Assembly (NCBI GenBank): GCA_951394405.1
Contig: OX596337.1
Location: 3,472,001 to 3,536,000, forward strand
Reading direction: 5' to 3'
From: Coprinellus micaceus
Lineage: Eukaryota > Basidiomycota > Agaricomycetes > Agaricales > Psathyrellaceae
DNA length: 64,000 bases
A program made the position numbers and the translations under genes. Positions 15,563 to 29,829 of the stretch are shown piece after piece (the first letter of the stretch is position 1; each line of letters begins with the position of its first letter). Under the pieces are notes generated by a model. It had not been told where the DNA came from. It did not search any database and saw only the letters and a program-made list of their open reading frames with translations.

Positions 15563-16296
15563 CGATCGCTGGGCGACCTTCGCTCTGTTCTCTCTTTACT
15601 GCCGTGCCCATCGCGCACTGCGTTTTCTGTTATTCTCCTCGTTGGGGTATTCAATGTCTTAATCTTCACAGGTCACAGGATCGTTTGGCACTGACTGTCT
15701 TGGGCCTCCCGGCCATGACTCTCGACGGTCGATTTTAAAACTTGAAAGCACGTCCTTTGCGTTCGGGAGCGTCGATATTGTATTTTCTTCTATTCATCAA
15801 GATATCTGAATGTACAGTACGGTATTAGATTCTATATTATATTGTATCCTGGTAACCCCCGATGCTCCCGCTGGTGCTGTTGAAGCTGTTGGGCGCTTAG
15901 CTAGCTTCCGCGCTCGACGCAAATGATGCTCGTTATACCCATCATGACTCGTTACAGTATGCTCGTATTTGGTACTGGACGCGTAAGCCTGAGGTATTTG
16001 AACCGAGGCTGCTGTACAAGACTAGTCCTAGCCTGTTCTGCCATCCGCCTTGACGATCGTCCCTTCAAGTCCGCCCACTTCACGACGAAGCTGGACTACT
16101 TGAGGCGCCTTCGCCACTGAAGAACCACAGAATTCCCTTTCTTCCTTGCTATTGTTGCCGCTGTCACTTTGTACTCTTGCCATTGCCTGCCTTCTTGAAG
16201 TGCCACTCGACCTGATTTTGCTCTTTGTCCTCTTCCATACCACAAGTAATATCGCATCTCTGCAAGGCCAGCCCCACAGCTTAACGGGTTACACAG
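15563..16296. other. PAP1-Argonaute intergenic region
   Basis: About 730 bases hold the PAP1 3' UTR, with AT-rich TATATTATATTG near 15835, and the Argonaute promoter. Pyrimidine-rich stretches precede the Argonaute start. No gene is seen. Confidence 0.45.
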
Positions 16297-19200
16297 ATGT
16301 CCTACAGAGGTGGTGGTGATCGCGGACGCGGTCGCGGAGGGCGTGGTGGTGGCGAGTTCAGAGGCCGTGGAGGCGGCCCGCCTCGTGGTGGGTTTGGCGA
16401 ACGTGGTGGCGGGCGTGGTGGGTTCCGCGGTGGGCCGCCTGGTGGTGGACGTGGAGGTTTTGAGCAAGGAGGGTACGATATTGCTGGCTCGCATCTACAG
16501 CGTACATGATTGACCCAGCCCCACCTACAGCGTCTTTCGCGGTGGTCCCGTCGAGATCGACGCCCGTTTGAAAGACAATACTCAGGATTCCATCATCGCG
16601 TCCTTGAAATCTCTCTCAATCGCTGACAATGACCTCCCTGTTCGGCCTGGCTTCGGCAGGGAGGGCAAACAGATGAAGCTACGCGCCAATTTCTTCCCTG
16701 TCAAGGTGCCCAAAGGCCCACTCCACGAATACGACATCGTCATTACCCCCAAGATTAAGGAGTTACCCAAGCGTATCAAGCGCCGTATCTTCCAGCTCGC
16801 AGAGAAGACACCTGACTGGACGAACAAAGGGTTGAAAGGCGCTGTCGCCCACGACCACTCTGCCAAGTTGATTGCGGCCAAGATTCTACCCCAGCCTCTA
16901 ACAATTGAGGTTCCCTACTACGACGAGGACGAAGACCCGCCCAAGAACGGAAGTGGCAAGAACTACACTATGACGTTCAACTACACCCAACCCCTCGATA
17001 CTGGTAACCTGATGAAGTGAGTGGCTCGTCCATCGGCGTGGCGTTCCTCCTAATTCCGATTCAAAGCCATCTCGTTGGGCAGCCCAACTACCGCGACTAT
17101 GACATTCTTCCCGTCATCTCAGCCCTGAACCTTATCCTCGGAGCCCATCCCAATAGATCGGACGGTCCAGGCGTCATGGTAGGCAGGAACCGATGGTTCT
17201 TCAAGAATCCAGGCGAACAGGCGTTTGACCTCGGCGTCGGGCTAGAAGCTTGGAAGGGTTTCTACTCTTCCGTGCGACCAGCGCATAATCAGCTCCTCGT
17301 TAACGTCAACGGTACTTACTCATCGCCCTTTCGCTCGTGCTGTGTAGCTGACATGCATCTCCTTCAGTGTGCACCACAGCTTTCTATACCCCGGGCAACC
17401 TTGCCGATGCCATCCAGAACTTCCAAAGGGCCACCTTCGGAGGGAGGGCTACGGCCTTCGTGAAAGGCGTCCGTGTTCAGACCACTCATCTTGGCTACAA
17501 GAAGACCGTCAAGTCGGTCTCCAACAAGACTGCAAAGACCCATAGATTCAAAGTTGAAGAGTACAACAATCAAGAGATGAGCGTCGAACAGTACTTCCAG
17601 CGCAGTAAGTCGTGACCATTCTTTGATCGCGAGTTTCTTGCTCACGAATAGATCAGAGTACCGCACGACCCTAAGATACCCCGATATGCAGTTGGTGGAT
17701 GTCGGCGGCGCCAAGCAAAACTTGCTGCCTGCCGAGCTCTGCATAATCTTGCCTAACCAAGCTTTCAAGGGCAAGCTAACGGACGACCAGACCGCTCAGA
17801 TGATCAAAGTGGCTGCGAAGCCGCCTAACATCAACGCGCAGGCCATCGTCAACCAAGGCATCAAGGAGCTTGGCTTCCTGAACGACTCCGTCCAGCTCAA
17901 CACCTTCGGCGTTGCCGTCTCGTCGGACATGGTCGTCGTGCCCGCTCGCAGGCTTCCCAACCCAGATGTTCACTATGCTACGGGCAAGGCTCAAGTTGAC
18001 GACAAGGCAAGCTGGAACTTGCGGAGCGTTAAGTTCACCAGAGGCGCGAGGTTGGACAACTGGGCTGTCCTCGTTATCCGTGACGGCGGGAGGGACGACT
18101 TTGAAAGGCCCGATGATCCTGGCCTCCAAGGTATCTATCGAGGTTTGGCTCAGATGTGCAAGCAGAGCGGTATGCACGTGGGTGCCACTGACCCCAGGGT
18201 CATTGCTGCGAACCTGCCGAGGAAGGATTCCGCCAACGATCCGACTAGACAGGCAGCCATCGCCACGATCGAGAACATGCTCAAGAAGAGTGGGAGCAAG
18301 CCATCGATTGTGCTCGTCATCCTCTCCAACGGCGATAAACATATCTACTCCGGCCTCAAGAAGCTGTGCGACACGGTTTTAGATCTACGTATGTTGACCA
18401 CGTCTTGGCTTTTTGCAGAACAGATTCTGAAGCGATGGGATTTAGCGACCGTTTGCGCGCAGGCCGCCAAGATTCGCAAGGAGAAGGGTGAGCATAACTA
18501 CTTGTTTTTGCTCGTCGTATTCAGGCTCACCACGATCTAGGCCAATTGCAATACTTCGCAAACCTTGCTCTCAAGTTTAACATGAAGCTCGGTGGGGTCA
18601 AGTAAGTTGCTTCGGAACCCCCACCAAATTTGCGCATGCATGAAGCTGACTCGCTTCTCACCAGCCATACCCTAGACAAAGACAGCATGTCTTGGTTCAA
18701 GCAAAAGCCGACGATGGTGGTCGGTATCGATGTCACCCACCCAGGACCGGGGAGTGTGAAGGCGACGCCCTCCATTGCGGCGGTCGTGGCTAGCTGTGAT
18801 CCTGAGTACTCCCAATTTCCATGCAGCATGGAGATCCAGGAGAGCAAGAAGGAGGTACGTCTATTCCATCCCTCTTCTTCGTGTGAGGAAGCTTATGCCG
18901 CCCTCAGATGGTGACCAACCTTGACTCGATGATGCACGAGCGGCTTTTATTGTTCCACCGCAAGAACAAATCATTGCCTGAACGGATTCTGGTTTACCGT
19001 GATGGTGTTTCTGAGGTAGGTGTGCTCACGGCTTTTGGTAGGAAGGTTAGCGCTGACACCTAGATAAAGGGACAATTTAAGACGGTCATCGCCGAGGAGC
19101 TTCCCCTAATCAAGGATTCCTTCCGCAAGTTCGACAAGCCAGGAAAGATGTACAATCCTACCCTCACCATCATCATCTGTGGCAAACGTCACCATACCCG

Positions 19201-19711
19201 CTTCTACCCCACCGACGCTGCAGACGCGGACCACAATGGTAACCCCAAACCTGGCACTGTCGTCGACCGTGGCGTTACCTCGATTTACCACTTCGACTTC
19301 TTCCTTCAAGGTGTGTTCTCAGCTCCATGTCCCATTCTCCCTGCTCACGATAAAATTTCCGATGCACATGCAGCCCACGGCGGCTTGCAGGGTACTACCA
19401 GACCTACCCACTACTTCGTCGTCCACGACGAAATTGGCTTCTCCGCCGACGCCCTCCAGAAGCTCACCAACGCCATCAGCTACATGTTCGCTCGTGCTAC
19501 CAAGGCAGTCAGTCTGGCATCTCCTGCATACTACGCCGATCTTGCATGTGAACGCGGGCGCTGCTACTTGCACCGGCTCCTCCAGGGCTTCAGGCAGGAG
19601 GGAACGAAGGCGAGCAGCGACAAGCCCGATGAGGTCTACAAGGAGGCGACGGGCTTGTGGAATGGTGGCGTAAATGGTACTGGGTTGAAGGATACCATGT
19701 TTTATCTCTAG
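16297..19711 (+). CDS. Argonaute (small-RNA-guided slicer)
   Basis: Eleven exons: 16297-16472, 16531-17016, 17067-17311, 17368-17604, 17657-18388, 18446-18487, 18541-18601, 18665-18854, 18908-19015, 19064-19310, 19374-19711, giving 953 residues. The first 58 residues are an RGG/Gly-Arg-rich tail. The N, PAZ, MID and PIWI regions follow in family order. In PIWI the catalytic aspartates are visible at Asp682 (GIDVTHP), Asp755 (YRDGVSE) and Asp897 (PAYYADLA), so slicing activity is expected. The C terminus ends MFYL, as Argonautes usually end in a hydrophobic dipeptide. Argonautes bind small RNAs and direct RNA silencing, in fungi against transposons, viruses and repeats (quelling). The last intron (19311-19373) is 63 bases with no stop, so its retention would not break the frame. 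A mobile element 30 kb away is a plausible target class, but this is inference. Confidence 0.96.
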
Positions 19712-19947
19712 TCGTTTGAATACCTCTGCTCGGTTGTATACCATCTGTCGCGTTTATTATATATTTCCCTTCCATGTACTTGTACCTGTATGTGTATCCC
19801 TCTGTATCTTCGTAGAGTTTCTGCTTTAAATGTATCTGTCGTTATTTCGTCTTGAGCCAGAAGTGGCCCCCAACAGGCACCGACGCGTTCGAGCGTCATT
19901 GCGACGTGGGACCATGTCACAACCCAACCTTTCCAAAAGCCACAACA

Positions 19948-20959
19948 ATGGCATCCCTCGGGCAGCGCTTGCTCACTGCTTCCAGGGTGAACCTCAGGAG
20001 AGTTCCCAATGTATCTCTCTTGAAATCCTCTTCGTTGCAAGCTCGTTCAGTCTTCACCGCGTCACGCTATGTAGCGAACGGAGCAAGCCCTTCCACCACG
20101 CCTACGAACACTGCCGCCAAACCTACGGCGCCTTCGCAGCCTGCAATGACCTCAGGAGGGGACAATGGTCCCTTGGATGGACCCCTACCACATTACGTTG
20201 GGAGCGACGGAGCGACGGATTGGTCTCGCAGCTACCACGGGTTGTCAACGCAGGCGTTTTCACCTGAGACGGCCGAGGTTCTTATGGCGCCCATAGTGCC
20301 CGAGGACGTTGAGATGAAACCTGGTGCGTGCGCAATGAGATGTTCGAAAGTGTCGTTGTGCTACAGCTAACCTCTGGATAGACGGTCTTTTGTACCTTCC
20401 GGAAATCAAGTATAGGCGGATTCTGAACAAGGCATTTGGGCCTGGAGGATGGGGACTTGCACCGAGGAGTGAGACGAGTGTAGGGCCGAAGATTGTCAGT
20501 CGAGAGTACGCGTTGGTTTGCCAAGGACGGTGCGTTATCCCAACCTTCACTGGGACGTCTGTCGTACTGATTCGATCAACCAGGCTTGTGGCTATTGCCC
20601 GAGGAGAGCAAGAGTATTTCGACCCCTCTGGTGTATCTACGGCGACTGAGGGCTGCAAGAGCAATGCTTTGATGCGATGCTGCAAGGACCTGGGTATTGC
20701 CAGTGAACTATGGTGAGCACGTTGGACTCCTCGACTGTTGAGTGGCTTTTGAAGGAGGATTAGGGACCCTCGGTTCATCCGTGACTTCAAGGCGAAGCAG
20801 TGTATTGAAGTGTTCGTTGAGCACACCCCGACGAAGAAGAAGTATGTTTTCTTTTCTGAGTTCTCGATTGATATTGACATCTGCCATAGGAAGAAGCTTT
20901 GGCGCCGGAAGGACCAGCCCCCGTTCGGTTACCCGTATAAGGAAGACAAGCCGTTCTAG
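19948..20959 (+). CDS. MGM101: Mgm101, mitochondrial Rad52-like recombination protein
   Basis: Exons 19948-20323, 20382-20529, 20584-20712, 20764-20841 and 20890-20959 give 266 residues (yeast Mgm101 is 269). The first 45 or so residues are basic and Ser/Ala/Leu-rich without acidic residues, a typical mitochondrial presequence. The core ([22 protein letters not shown], then [16 protein letters not shown] and [20 protein letters not shown]) is the conserved Rad52-type single-strand annealing domain. It ends in a basic tail with KKKKKLWRRK and then [12 protein letters not shown]. Mgm101 binds single-stranded mtDNA in nucleoids and promotes annealing, repair and inheritance of the mitochondrial genome. 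Confidence 0.94.
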
Positions 20960-21230
20960 GTGTTCAGTGCCTGACCACATCCCTACTTCTTAGTTTAGTT
21001 TGCCTGTACACCGCGTTATTCTTGAAATATAGACCCCACCCAACTCGCCATTGATTCCAAGACGCGTCCTGCGCGTTGACAAATTGAGTCAAACACGCGT
21101 GACCGACGCGCCACGCGACGAGCTCGAGGTTTTGATGTGCCGCTTTGACCACATCCATGAAATGACCTCTCAACCCGACTATATACCCTCAACGCACATA
21201 CCTCACGACTCATAGAAGAACACGACCATC

Positions 21231-24200
21231 ATGCAGCCCGATGCCACCAACATATTGGGAGTTACCGAAGGGGAGGACCAGGCGAAGCAACTACTAGCCC
21301 TATTGCGCGACTTGCTCGACGTGACGAGGGAGAAGGGCGTTAGGACACACCCAACGAGGGACTGGGTGAGAATAGTTCAAGGCGTGGCAGACGGAAACTT
21401 GCTCGATATCCCAATCCCAGGAAGCATGGCGTGGAACATGCTCGTTGACAAGATACACTACGCCGACTATGCGCTGGATCTTGTCCACGCTATTGTTACA
21501 GAGGATGAGGAGATATACCGCGCGGCAAAGGATATGCTTGAGAAGGTCGTCTTTCGGTTGCTCAATATCGCGTTCTCCGTGGAGTTGTGGTTGGACCTAG
21601 ACGTCTCTGTCGAGCCAGACCTTGCTTCGCCCGCTCAACTCAAAGAGAAGACCTCCAGAACACTGGCCGCCGTCATACATGGGATGGGGAGTGAGCTATA
21701 CCATGAGGATATCATACATTCCTCGTATGATTTCCTTCGCCGACTACCGTCCATCATCCTCGAACTGAGTCGAAGTGCGTTCTCTTTCACGATATCGGAG
21801 CGTATAACTACTGAAGAACACGTTTGGCAGGCCTATTGGCCCCTGCAGCGGCTTTCGCATATCCCGTCGCCATTGACTGGCTTGGAGAGAATGGAGTCAA
21901 GCCATTGAAAGGTGATGACCCAATACCTGTACGTTCCTTGTCCTAACCACATACCAGGGACTGAATCCGGGCATCTTCTTAGGAACACTCTATCGTGCTG
22001 TGGCGTGCTGCACACGCACCGGTCTTTCTGGCTAATGCACTGCGAACACTGACTCTTGCATTTTACCAGCAATTCCCTCAATATCACCTATTCTACGACA
22101 TTCGAGTAGCCCTTCTAGGAGGCCTCAGAACCTTGTTCGATCATTGCCTTACCCCTGCTTGGGCAACGACTAATGTATCGCGTTGTGGGATCCTTTCACG
22201 TTTCCTGAACCTTCACCAACAACTGTCCGCCCATCAACCGCACCCAGAAGTCTCTGAGACACTGCACTACATTGCCACACGCCTAGTGCAGGCTCGTATG
22301 GATGGCGTACTAGAGTCAACCCGTTGCCTGGATGACACTCTCATCGAGTTTCTTCGATCGCCTTCTACACACCCCTCAAGATCTCTCATGATCCAGGCCA
22401 CAACCATCCTCAAAGACGCCGAGGCACAGCGCCAGAATGGAGCGCTGGTGGTACGTTTGCCAACGCCTCAATGTAAAGCCGCGCTGACCGTACGCTAGGC
22501 TCTGTCCGCATCATACGTCAAGAGCTGCCTTTCCAACGCCGACAAAGGTACCTTGCAACTGCTCAATAGCGACCTGGGTGAAAGTAATAGTCCAGAGGTC
22601 AACGCTCTGAGGAACGAAATCCAACAATTGCCAAAGAAACCTACACCAACCCAACCTCAAACCCAGTCAATTGGAACGCAAGCAATACCTGGCCGACTAC
22701 GGATGAAAGATCACCTTTGGCGGAAAGCGATTAAGGAGCTGGTCACAACTATCATATCCCCGGACCCTCTTGCTTGGATGGACGATGAGTTCAGGCCCAA
22801 TGAAGACCATTTTATAAGGAGGGTACTGAATGACGTCTGCGATCGGTTCTCAAGGTGAGATTAGTTCGAACCATTTGCGGGTACGGCTGGCTTACGGCGA
22901 CAGGCCTATGGAGAGGGTGGACGAAAGGTCTCGGATTGCTCTCGCCCAGCAGCTTTCCCGCCTACCTTGCCTCCTCACGCTTTGCTCCGGGGAGGACTGT
23001 ACGGCTTTCCGAAGACCCGGTGCGTTCAAGATGGTCCATCTGTACCTACCCGTGATCGTGGGTTTGCTTCGAGGAGGCAACGAGGAGGTTACCCCTGCCG
23101 TTCGGAGAGCGGTCTTCAAGGCAATGTGCCCTATACTGCGGCACCGTAACGAAGAAGACCCAGGGCAAGATACGGTTGATGTGTTGTTCCGAGGCGTGGG
23201 GGACAAAGACCGTACTACGCGCCTGCAAGCTGGGTGAGTTTGTGCACATTCGAACACTGGGAGCCAGCTCTGACCAATCTATAGTGCTGCCCTCCAGGCC
23301 CTTTTGCAGGTATATGCTCATACCTCTTCGACAGGGAATCCCACAGCAAGCATATTCGATCGTCTCTACATCCAAATCGACGTAAGCACCAAACCTGTCA
23401 GGGAGGCGTTGATCGTGTCGGTTGGCAAGATGGGAATGTAAACCGTCGTCTTCCCCTATCACGGAGAGAAACTCACTGCTTCACGTAGGACAATCAACCC
23501 CCAGATCCTGGGAAACGTGATATGCCTCCTCGTCGCCCAGCTCGGACGACCCTCGGACATACTCATTCGCAGTCTAGCATGCACGCAGGTCAGGCTTTCC
23601 ACCACTCCCAACTACGCCCCGGTTTGATAGGTTTCCAGATACTTTCGCTCGCCAAGTACCACCAAAAGACGCCTTATTCTCTCATCCTGCCCTACCTGGA
23701 CCAAATCGCTCCCTTGATCGTCAGTCGCCTAACCTCCCAGCCCGCACTCTTGCAAGAGACCTGCAAATTAATGGGTTCCTCTCCGGTTGACTTTTTTTCG
23801 ATCAACCTGTCCAGGACCATTCCAGACGTGCTGGTCCGTTGCGACTTGCAGGGCTTAGATATCATCGCAAAGTTTCTCAATCGAGAGCGGCATGCCCTCA
23901 TTGTGGGCGAGCATATCCATTTGCACCTCGCACCCATCTTCCTCCTCAAGACACCCGCAGCGACGAACAAGTCGATCAACTTTGTGCTCCAAATATTGAA
24001 CGAAGCATCGTCCGTGAAGATCGACCTTCGCCAGGTCTTACCAGGGTGTACGACGGCTCTGCTGACGGAAATTATTGTGATGATGGGTGATCATGACCCC
24101 AGTGTGAACGAACTGGTAGGTCGCATGTGCGTATTCTGGGTATACCATATCTGACTCCCCAACCACAGGCCAAAGCTGCTATCAAAAAGGTCGAAACCGC

Positions 24201-27200
24201 TCTGAAGACCGGAGCGTCGCACCCCACGCAAGGGACAGACCCCGGCGCCTTCCTGGCATCCCAAATGCTGGGTATCATATCACGAATCATCGAAATGCTG
24301 CAGGATGTGCACGGCAAGAAATCGGTCCTGGTTAAGCAGAAGATCATTCGCAGCCTTGGCGCACTCATCGTTCTCATCGGTCCAGCTATTCATGGTGTTG
24401 CATCTCAGGTCAGTCTCCCCATCGTCAAGCTCACCAGGGGACCTAGGCGGCTGACGGAATCTCACAGATCATGGCAACATTCCAAACCATGATTTCGGTC
24501 CCTGAACTCTCTCAAGTGACTGTGGAAGGCTGGCATAACTTCCTGGTGACGATGGGGTCTGCGGAACTTGGTCCTCACTTAGGCGCAACGTGCGCGGCCT
24601 TCGTGTCATCCTGGCCCAACCTCTCACCGCAGTCTCGGGACGTAGTGCGCCAAGCGCTGCATCACGCCTTCTCCAACTTCAACGCCGACATGACAGCCTA
24701 TCTGGACGAAATTGTGGACCTCTCAACGGTAGACGAGCTGAAACCCTTGCAAGCTCACCTGGATGCTCTAGTCCCGAGGGCGTCAACAGAAGAAGCCTTG
24801 AGACCTCTCCTGGATCGGTGCAAAAGCAACAATCTTACTGTCGCTACCCTTTCCCTCGCCGAGCTCCTCAAGTTTGCTTCAGAGCATCTCGTATACATCC
24901 AGAGCTTGGCTTCCGGCGATGTGTTCGATCCCACAATCGGCCGAATCTTTTCCACTCTATACAAGGCGGCATGTCGGGACGGAGAAGGCGCAGACGATCT
25001 CCGGCTCCTTGCGTATCAGTGTATCGGAATGCTGGGCGCCATGGACCCCTACCGATTCGAAATGACAGACCTTCAATCAGACATAGTGGTGACGAAGAAT
25101 TTCACTGAAGAGAGCGAGACAATGGGCTTCGTCCTGCACCTCATTCAGGATCTCCTCGTCGACGCCTTCCGTTCGACAAGCGATATCAAGTATCAAACCA
25201 ACCTCGCTTATCCCATCCAGGAGCTCCTGAAGTATTGCGGATTCTCGTCAGACCTGGTTAACTCCGGTCGGTCAGCTCCGGTGAAGATACGGAACAGGTG
25301 GAACTCGCTGTCGAAGGACGTGCTCGACGTCATAACACCTCTTCTTGAAGGCAGATTCGCCTTCAGCCACCCTTCAAACGCTAGCATCCACACCCCTGTC
25401 TACCCCACCCAAGATAGCTATCGCGAGTGGCTTCAAGTTTGGACGACTCACCTGATTTCCAAGGTCTCCGGTTCGGACGCGCAAAGGATCTTCCGAGTGT
25501 TTCTGTCAGTGGTCCGGAGCAAGGATGTGGTCATCGCGAAGCATATCTTGCCTCACATAGTCCTCAACATCCTCATCGCAGGCAACCAGGATGATATACA
25601 GAGCATTCGAGAGGAGATTGTGCGGGTATTGGAGGATCAGGTCAACCCAGAGAGTCAATCCAAGACTGACAAGAAGCTGCTTAGCGCCCAGGTACGCACT
25701 TCCGCCTCGTCCTTTCGTATCAACAATTCAATCGATTCCACAGGCTATATTCACACTTCTGGACCATCTTAACAAATGGGTCCGGTTCATCCGACGACAA
25801 ATTGCTCAAAGGAAGGCGGAGAACAAGCGCCCAAGAGCCAGGGAGCTCGTGTACGAGATCGACGAACAGCTGACTCGTGTGGATTCCATTCTCTCCACGA
25901 TCGACCAGAATCTCATGGCCAGGGCGGCCTTCCAATGCAAAGCCTACGCACGCTCTCTGATGAACTTCGAACAACAAATCCTCTCATACCAACAGCAAGC
26001 CAACAACCACTCGAATCTGCAAAACTACTACGAGATGGTTCATGAAATTTACTCCCATCTCGATGAGCCTGACGGTATGGAAGGTGTCTCCACTCTGCTT
26101 CTGTCACCATCAATGGAGCACCAAATTCGAGAACACGAAAGTACAGGAAAGTGGACAGCGGCCCAGAGCTGTTGGGAGGTTCGCCTGCAGCACTCACCGG
26201 ACAAACTTGACTTTCACCTTGGGCTCTTGCGCTGCCTCCGGAATCTGGGCCATTACGGTAGGTCTCGTTTGCGATCCCCCAAAAAGCTGGATTGACACTA
26301 CGGCCTCAGATACGCTTCGCAATCACGTCAAGGGGGTATTGACCACCCATCCCGAATGGGAGTCCTCTCTGGCAGACTTTCACGTCGAGAGCTCTTGGAT
26401 GGTAGGCGCATGGGACGACATCAGCTCGCTCCTCGATAAGGTTGATTCGCAAACGCCTGGTGTCGTACTCTCCAAGGTCCTTCTTTCCATGAAGAGCGAC
26501 GACGACGATCGGGTTTCTTCGTCTCTGGCCAACGCGAGGCGAGTTCTGGGCGCCCCGATCACAGCTGCTGGCGTCGACGGATACCGACGAACGTACAACT
26601 CGGCTTTGAACCTCCATATGACCTATGAACTAGAACTTATCTACGACACCGCGAAGAAGATGCCCAAATCTACGTCAAACCGCCGCAAGGTGTTGGCGAG
26701 TCTATCGAATGTCTTGACTCAACGGCTCAATTCAACTCTACCGACGTTCAGGTGCCGAGAGCCCATTCTCAGTATGAGACGTGTCGGGTTCTCCCTTCTG
26801 TAAGCATCTTGAATGCTACCCTCACTCATGTGCTCATATCCTTTTTAGACCCCCTTCCCATCCTGAACTTAAAAAGGAGGTAGGATGTACATGGCTAACG
26901 AGCGCCAAAATCGCGAGGAAGGCGGGCCACTGGCAGACCGCGTACAGCGCCATGCTTCAATCTCGGCAACACGATGCCCAGCTTTACTGCTTGGAAAGCG
27001 CCAAACTGGTCAAGGCATCAGGAGAGCCTCTGCGAGCGTTACAAGAGCTGGAGAACTACATGAGCGCCTTTGGATTCGTAGACAATTCAACCGCAACAGT
27101 GTTAGACCTTACAATTGACGAGGAATCCATGACGAAGATGAAGAGCAAAGTAAGTTGACGCCGTCGCTGTACTACCCGTCAGAGGTTGACTATTTCTGCG

Positions 27201-29461
27201 CTAGCTGCATCTCCTCCGCGCCCGCTGGATGAACGAATCTAGCCGCTATGAAGCGACGTCGGTCCTGGATGCCTTTAGGACCGCCAACGATTTGGACAAG
27301 TGTGTTCTTTTAGCCCTCTACCCTGTTCATGATCTGAAGCTTCCTCAGGGTCGAGAGCTCCCATTTCTACTTTGGCAATTTCTACGACAAATGCTTCAAG
27401 GAACTTTCCAGAGATGACAAGCGGAATCGGTAGATCAATGATTTTTTTTGAACCCCGTTGCACTCTCTAACACGGACCTCTTCAGTGGTGTCAAGATGAA
27501 CATGTACACAGTTCGACACTACTCAAGGTCTATACGGCTCGGCTCCAAGTACATCTATCACACAGTCCCTCGCCTCCTCACTCTCTGGCTCGATAATGGA
27601 GAGGACAGGGGGATCGCAGGCATGGACAGCTTCCACAAGATCAACGAACTTATCAGCGGCGCGATCAAGGAAATCCCTGCTTTCAAGTGGTTCACCGCGT
27701 TTCCACAAATCGTGTCGAGGGTCGGGCACAGCAATGACAAGGTGTATGACCTCCTGTCGAAGTTGATTGTGGTGATACTGCAAGAGTATCCAAGGCAGGC
27801 ACTTTGGGGATTCGCGAGTGTGATAAAGAGCACAAAGGCGCAGAGGGAATCGAGGGGGAGGGTAATCTTAGAGCAACTGAGGGTAAGTCAAAGGCGACTT
27901 TCCAAATGCCCAAACTTGTTCTTACGTCAGATCTTTTGAAAAAACAGAGCGCACCCTCAAGTAACAAGCGGCTAGCACGACACATTGCCGATTCCGTTTC
28001 GATGATAAACGAGCTGCTACACCTATGCAACAGTAAAGGTGATGACGAAAGAAAAGCCTACAGCATGTCTCAACACTTCCCGAGGTTGAGGGATCTTGGT
28101 CACAGCGACTTGTTAATACCATTGCAAGAATCCCTCACCGTCACGCTTCCTTCATCATCCTCTGCTGAAGCGACGCATCAACCCTTCCCTGGTGATGCTC
28201 CCGCATTCAAAGGTATGCCCCCTCCCACTTTATCACGCACGAAGTACAGGAAATGACCGGACGGTGCAGGTTTCGCCGATGAAGTTGAGGTCATGAAGTC
28301 GATGGCTCGTCCAAGAAAAATCACCATCCATGGGAGCGATGGCCTCATCTACATGTTCCTAGGCAAACCCAAGGATGACTTGCGGAAGGATGCTCGCTTG
28401 ATGGATTTCAACTCGATAATCAACAAGCTGCTCAAGACAAATTCGGATGCTCGTCGGAGGCAGCTACACATCCGTACCTACGGCGTCGTCACCCTCAACG
28501 AGGAATGCGGCTTCATCCAATGGGTGCCCAACACCATCCCAATCCGGCACGTCCTCATGACGCACTATGAAAATCGGCGCCTCCGCCCTTGGAACCAAGA
28601 GTTGGCGGGGATCTTCGACAAAATCAAGGTCGTGAAGAGCGACAGTGAAATCGTAGACCTTTTCCAGAACAAGGTTCTGAGCCAGTTCCCGCCTGTGTTT
28701 CATGAGTGGTTTGTGGAAACGTTCCCTGAACCCTCCGCTTGGCTAGCTAGTCGATTGAGTTTCGCCAGGACGGCCGCGGTGATGAGTATGGTGGGATACA
28801 TTCTTGGGTTGGGCGACAGGCACGGGGAGAATATCTTGCTGGATTCGAATACAGGGGATATCATCCATGTAGACTTCAACTGTCTTTTCGAGAAGGTACG
28901 TAGTTATTCCTTGTCGCGCCGGCCTGATGCTAACACATGGGCTGGCCAACAGGGAAAGCATCTTGAAACTCCGGAACGAGTACCCTTCCGGCTTACCCAG
29001 AATCTCGTCGATGGGCTGGGTATCACTGGAGTCGAAGGAGTGTTTCGGATCGCTTGCGAAATCACGATGGGGCTTCTAAGAGAGAACAAGGAGAGTTTGA
29101 CAAGCGTTCTGGACGCGTTTATCCACGACCCCCTGGTTGAATGGGAGGACGAGAAACGAAAGAGGGTGAGTGAACTTACGCGGCCCTCGGTAACAGCGAT
29201 GCCTGACTGAAGATTGTGGATTCGTGAACACAGGACAGACAACTGCGTAATCAAGCCAAACCGCAGCTCACAGAAATTGCTAAAAATGCGTTGGAGCCAA
29301 TCTCCAGTAAGCTGGACGGGTACTACCAAGTGCTAGTCTCGAAGCATGAGCCGGTGGTGAAACTGTTAGAGACAAACAATCTGGTGGAGAGCCTGATTCA
29401 AGAGGCAACGAATCCCGCGAACTTGGCGAAGATGTATCCTGGTTGGGCTTCATGGATGTAG
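21231..29461 (+). CDS. MEC1: ATR/Mec1 checkpoint kinase (PIKK family)
   Basis: Twenty exons rebuild a 2399-residue protein (yeast Mec1 2368, human ATR 2644): 21231-21774, 21831-21928, 21983-22450, 22499-22854, 22904-23233, 23285-23437, 23489-23588, 23639-24115, 24169-24408, 24468-25691, 25744-26257, 26310-26799, 26849-27149, 27205-27299, 27349-27429, 27486-27882, 27948-28212, 28270-28895, 28953-29165, 29234-29461. The long N-terminal part is helical HEAT/UME-type sequence, followed by a FAT region. The kinase domain shows IHGSDGLIYMFLGKPKDDLRKD, catalytic GDRHGENIL and the HVDF metal motif. The protein ends with a FATC tail finishing in KMYPGWASWM. With its Ddc2/ATRIP partner this kinase senses RPA-coated single-stranded DNA and signals replication stress. 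It lies directly after MGM101 on the same strand. Confidence 0.95.
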
Positions 29462-29829
29462 AGGAGGCCGTTTTCGCTGCTGAGGACCTGATTCGAGAGT
29501 ACGAATATAATCCGACGCCAGACCGGATAAATATTATTGAAGTACCATCGCTTCGCGGCGGAGAATTCATGGCGAACAGGGGAAAGTGCAATTCACCGTT
29601 GTGGCGCTCGTTGCTCAATCGCCGGGGAGTAGCGTTTCTTTTATCTTGCGTAAACTACTTTTACCTACCACTGGTGTGTCGTGGTGATATAGTCAAGCTA
29701 GTTCGCCAAGGCGGGGGAGTCAACTCCCAAAGGTCACACTCGGATTGTGGCACAATAAACGAGGAACAACCTGCCGACGAAATATGGTGCTGTCAGTCCA
29801 CCAACCTCTGCTCGATCGCGGGCCAAGCT
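29462..29829. other. MEC1 3' flank
   Basis: This stretch has no convincing exon. It holds the MEC1 3' end and the region downstream of the F-box fragment on the opposite strand. Confidence 0.4.
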
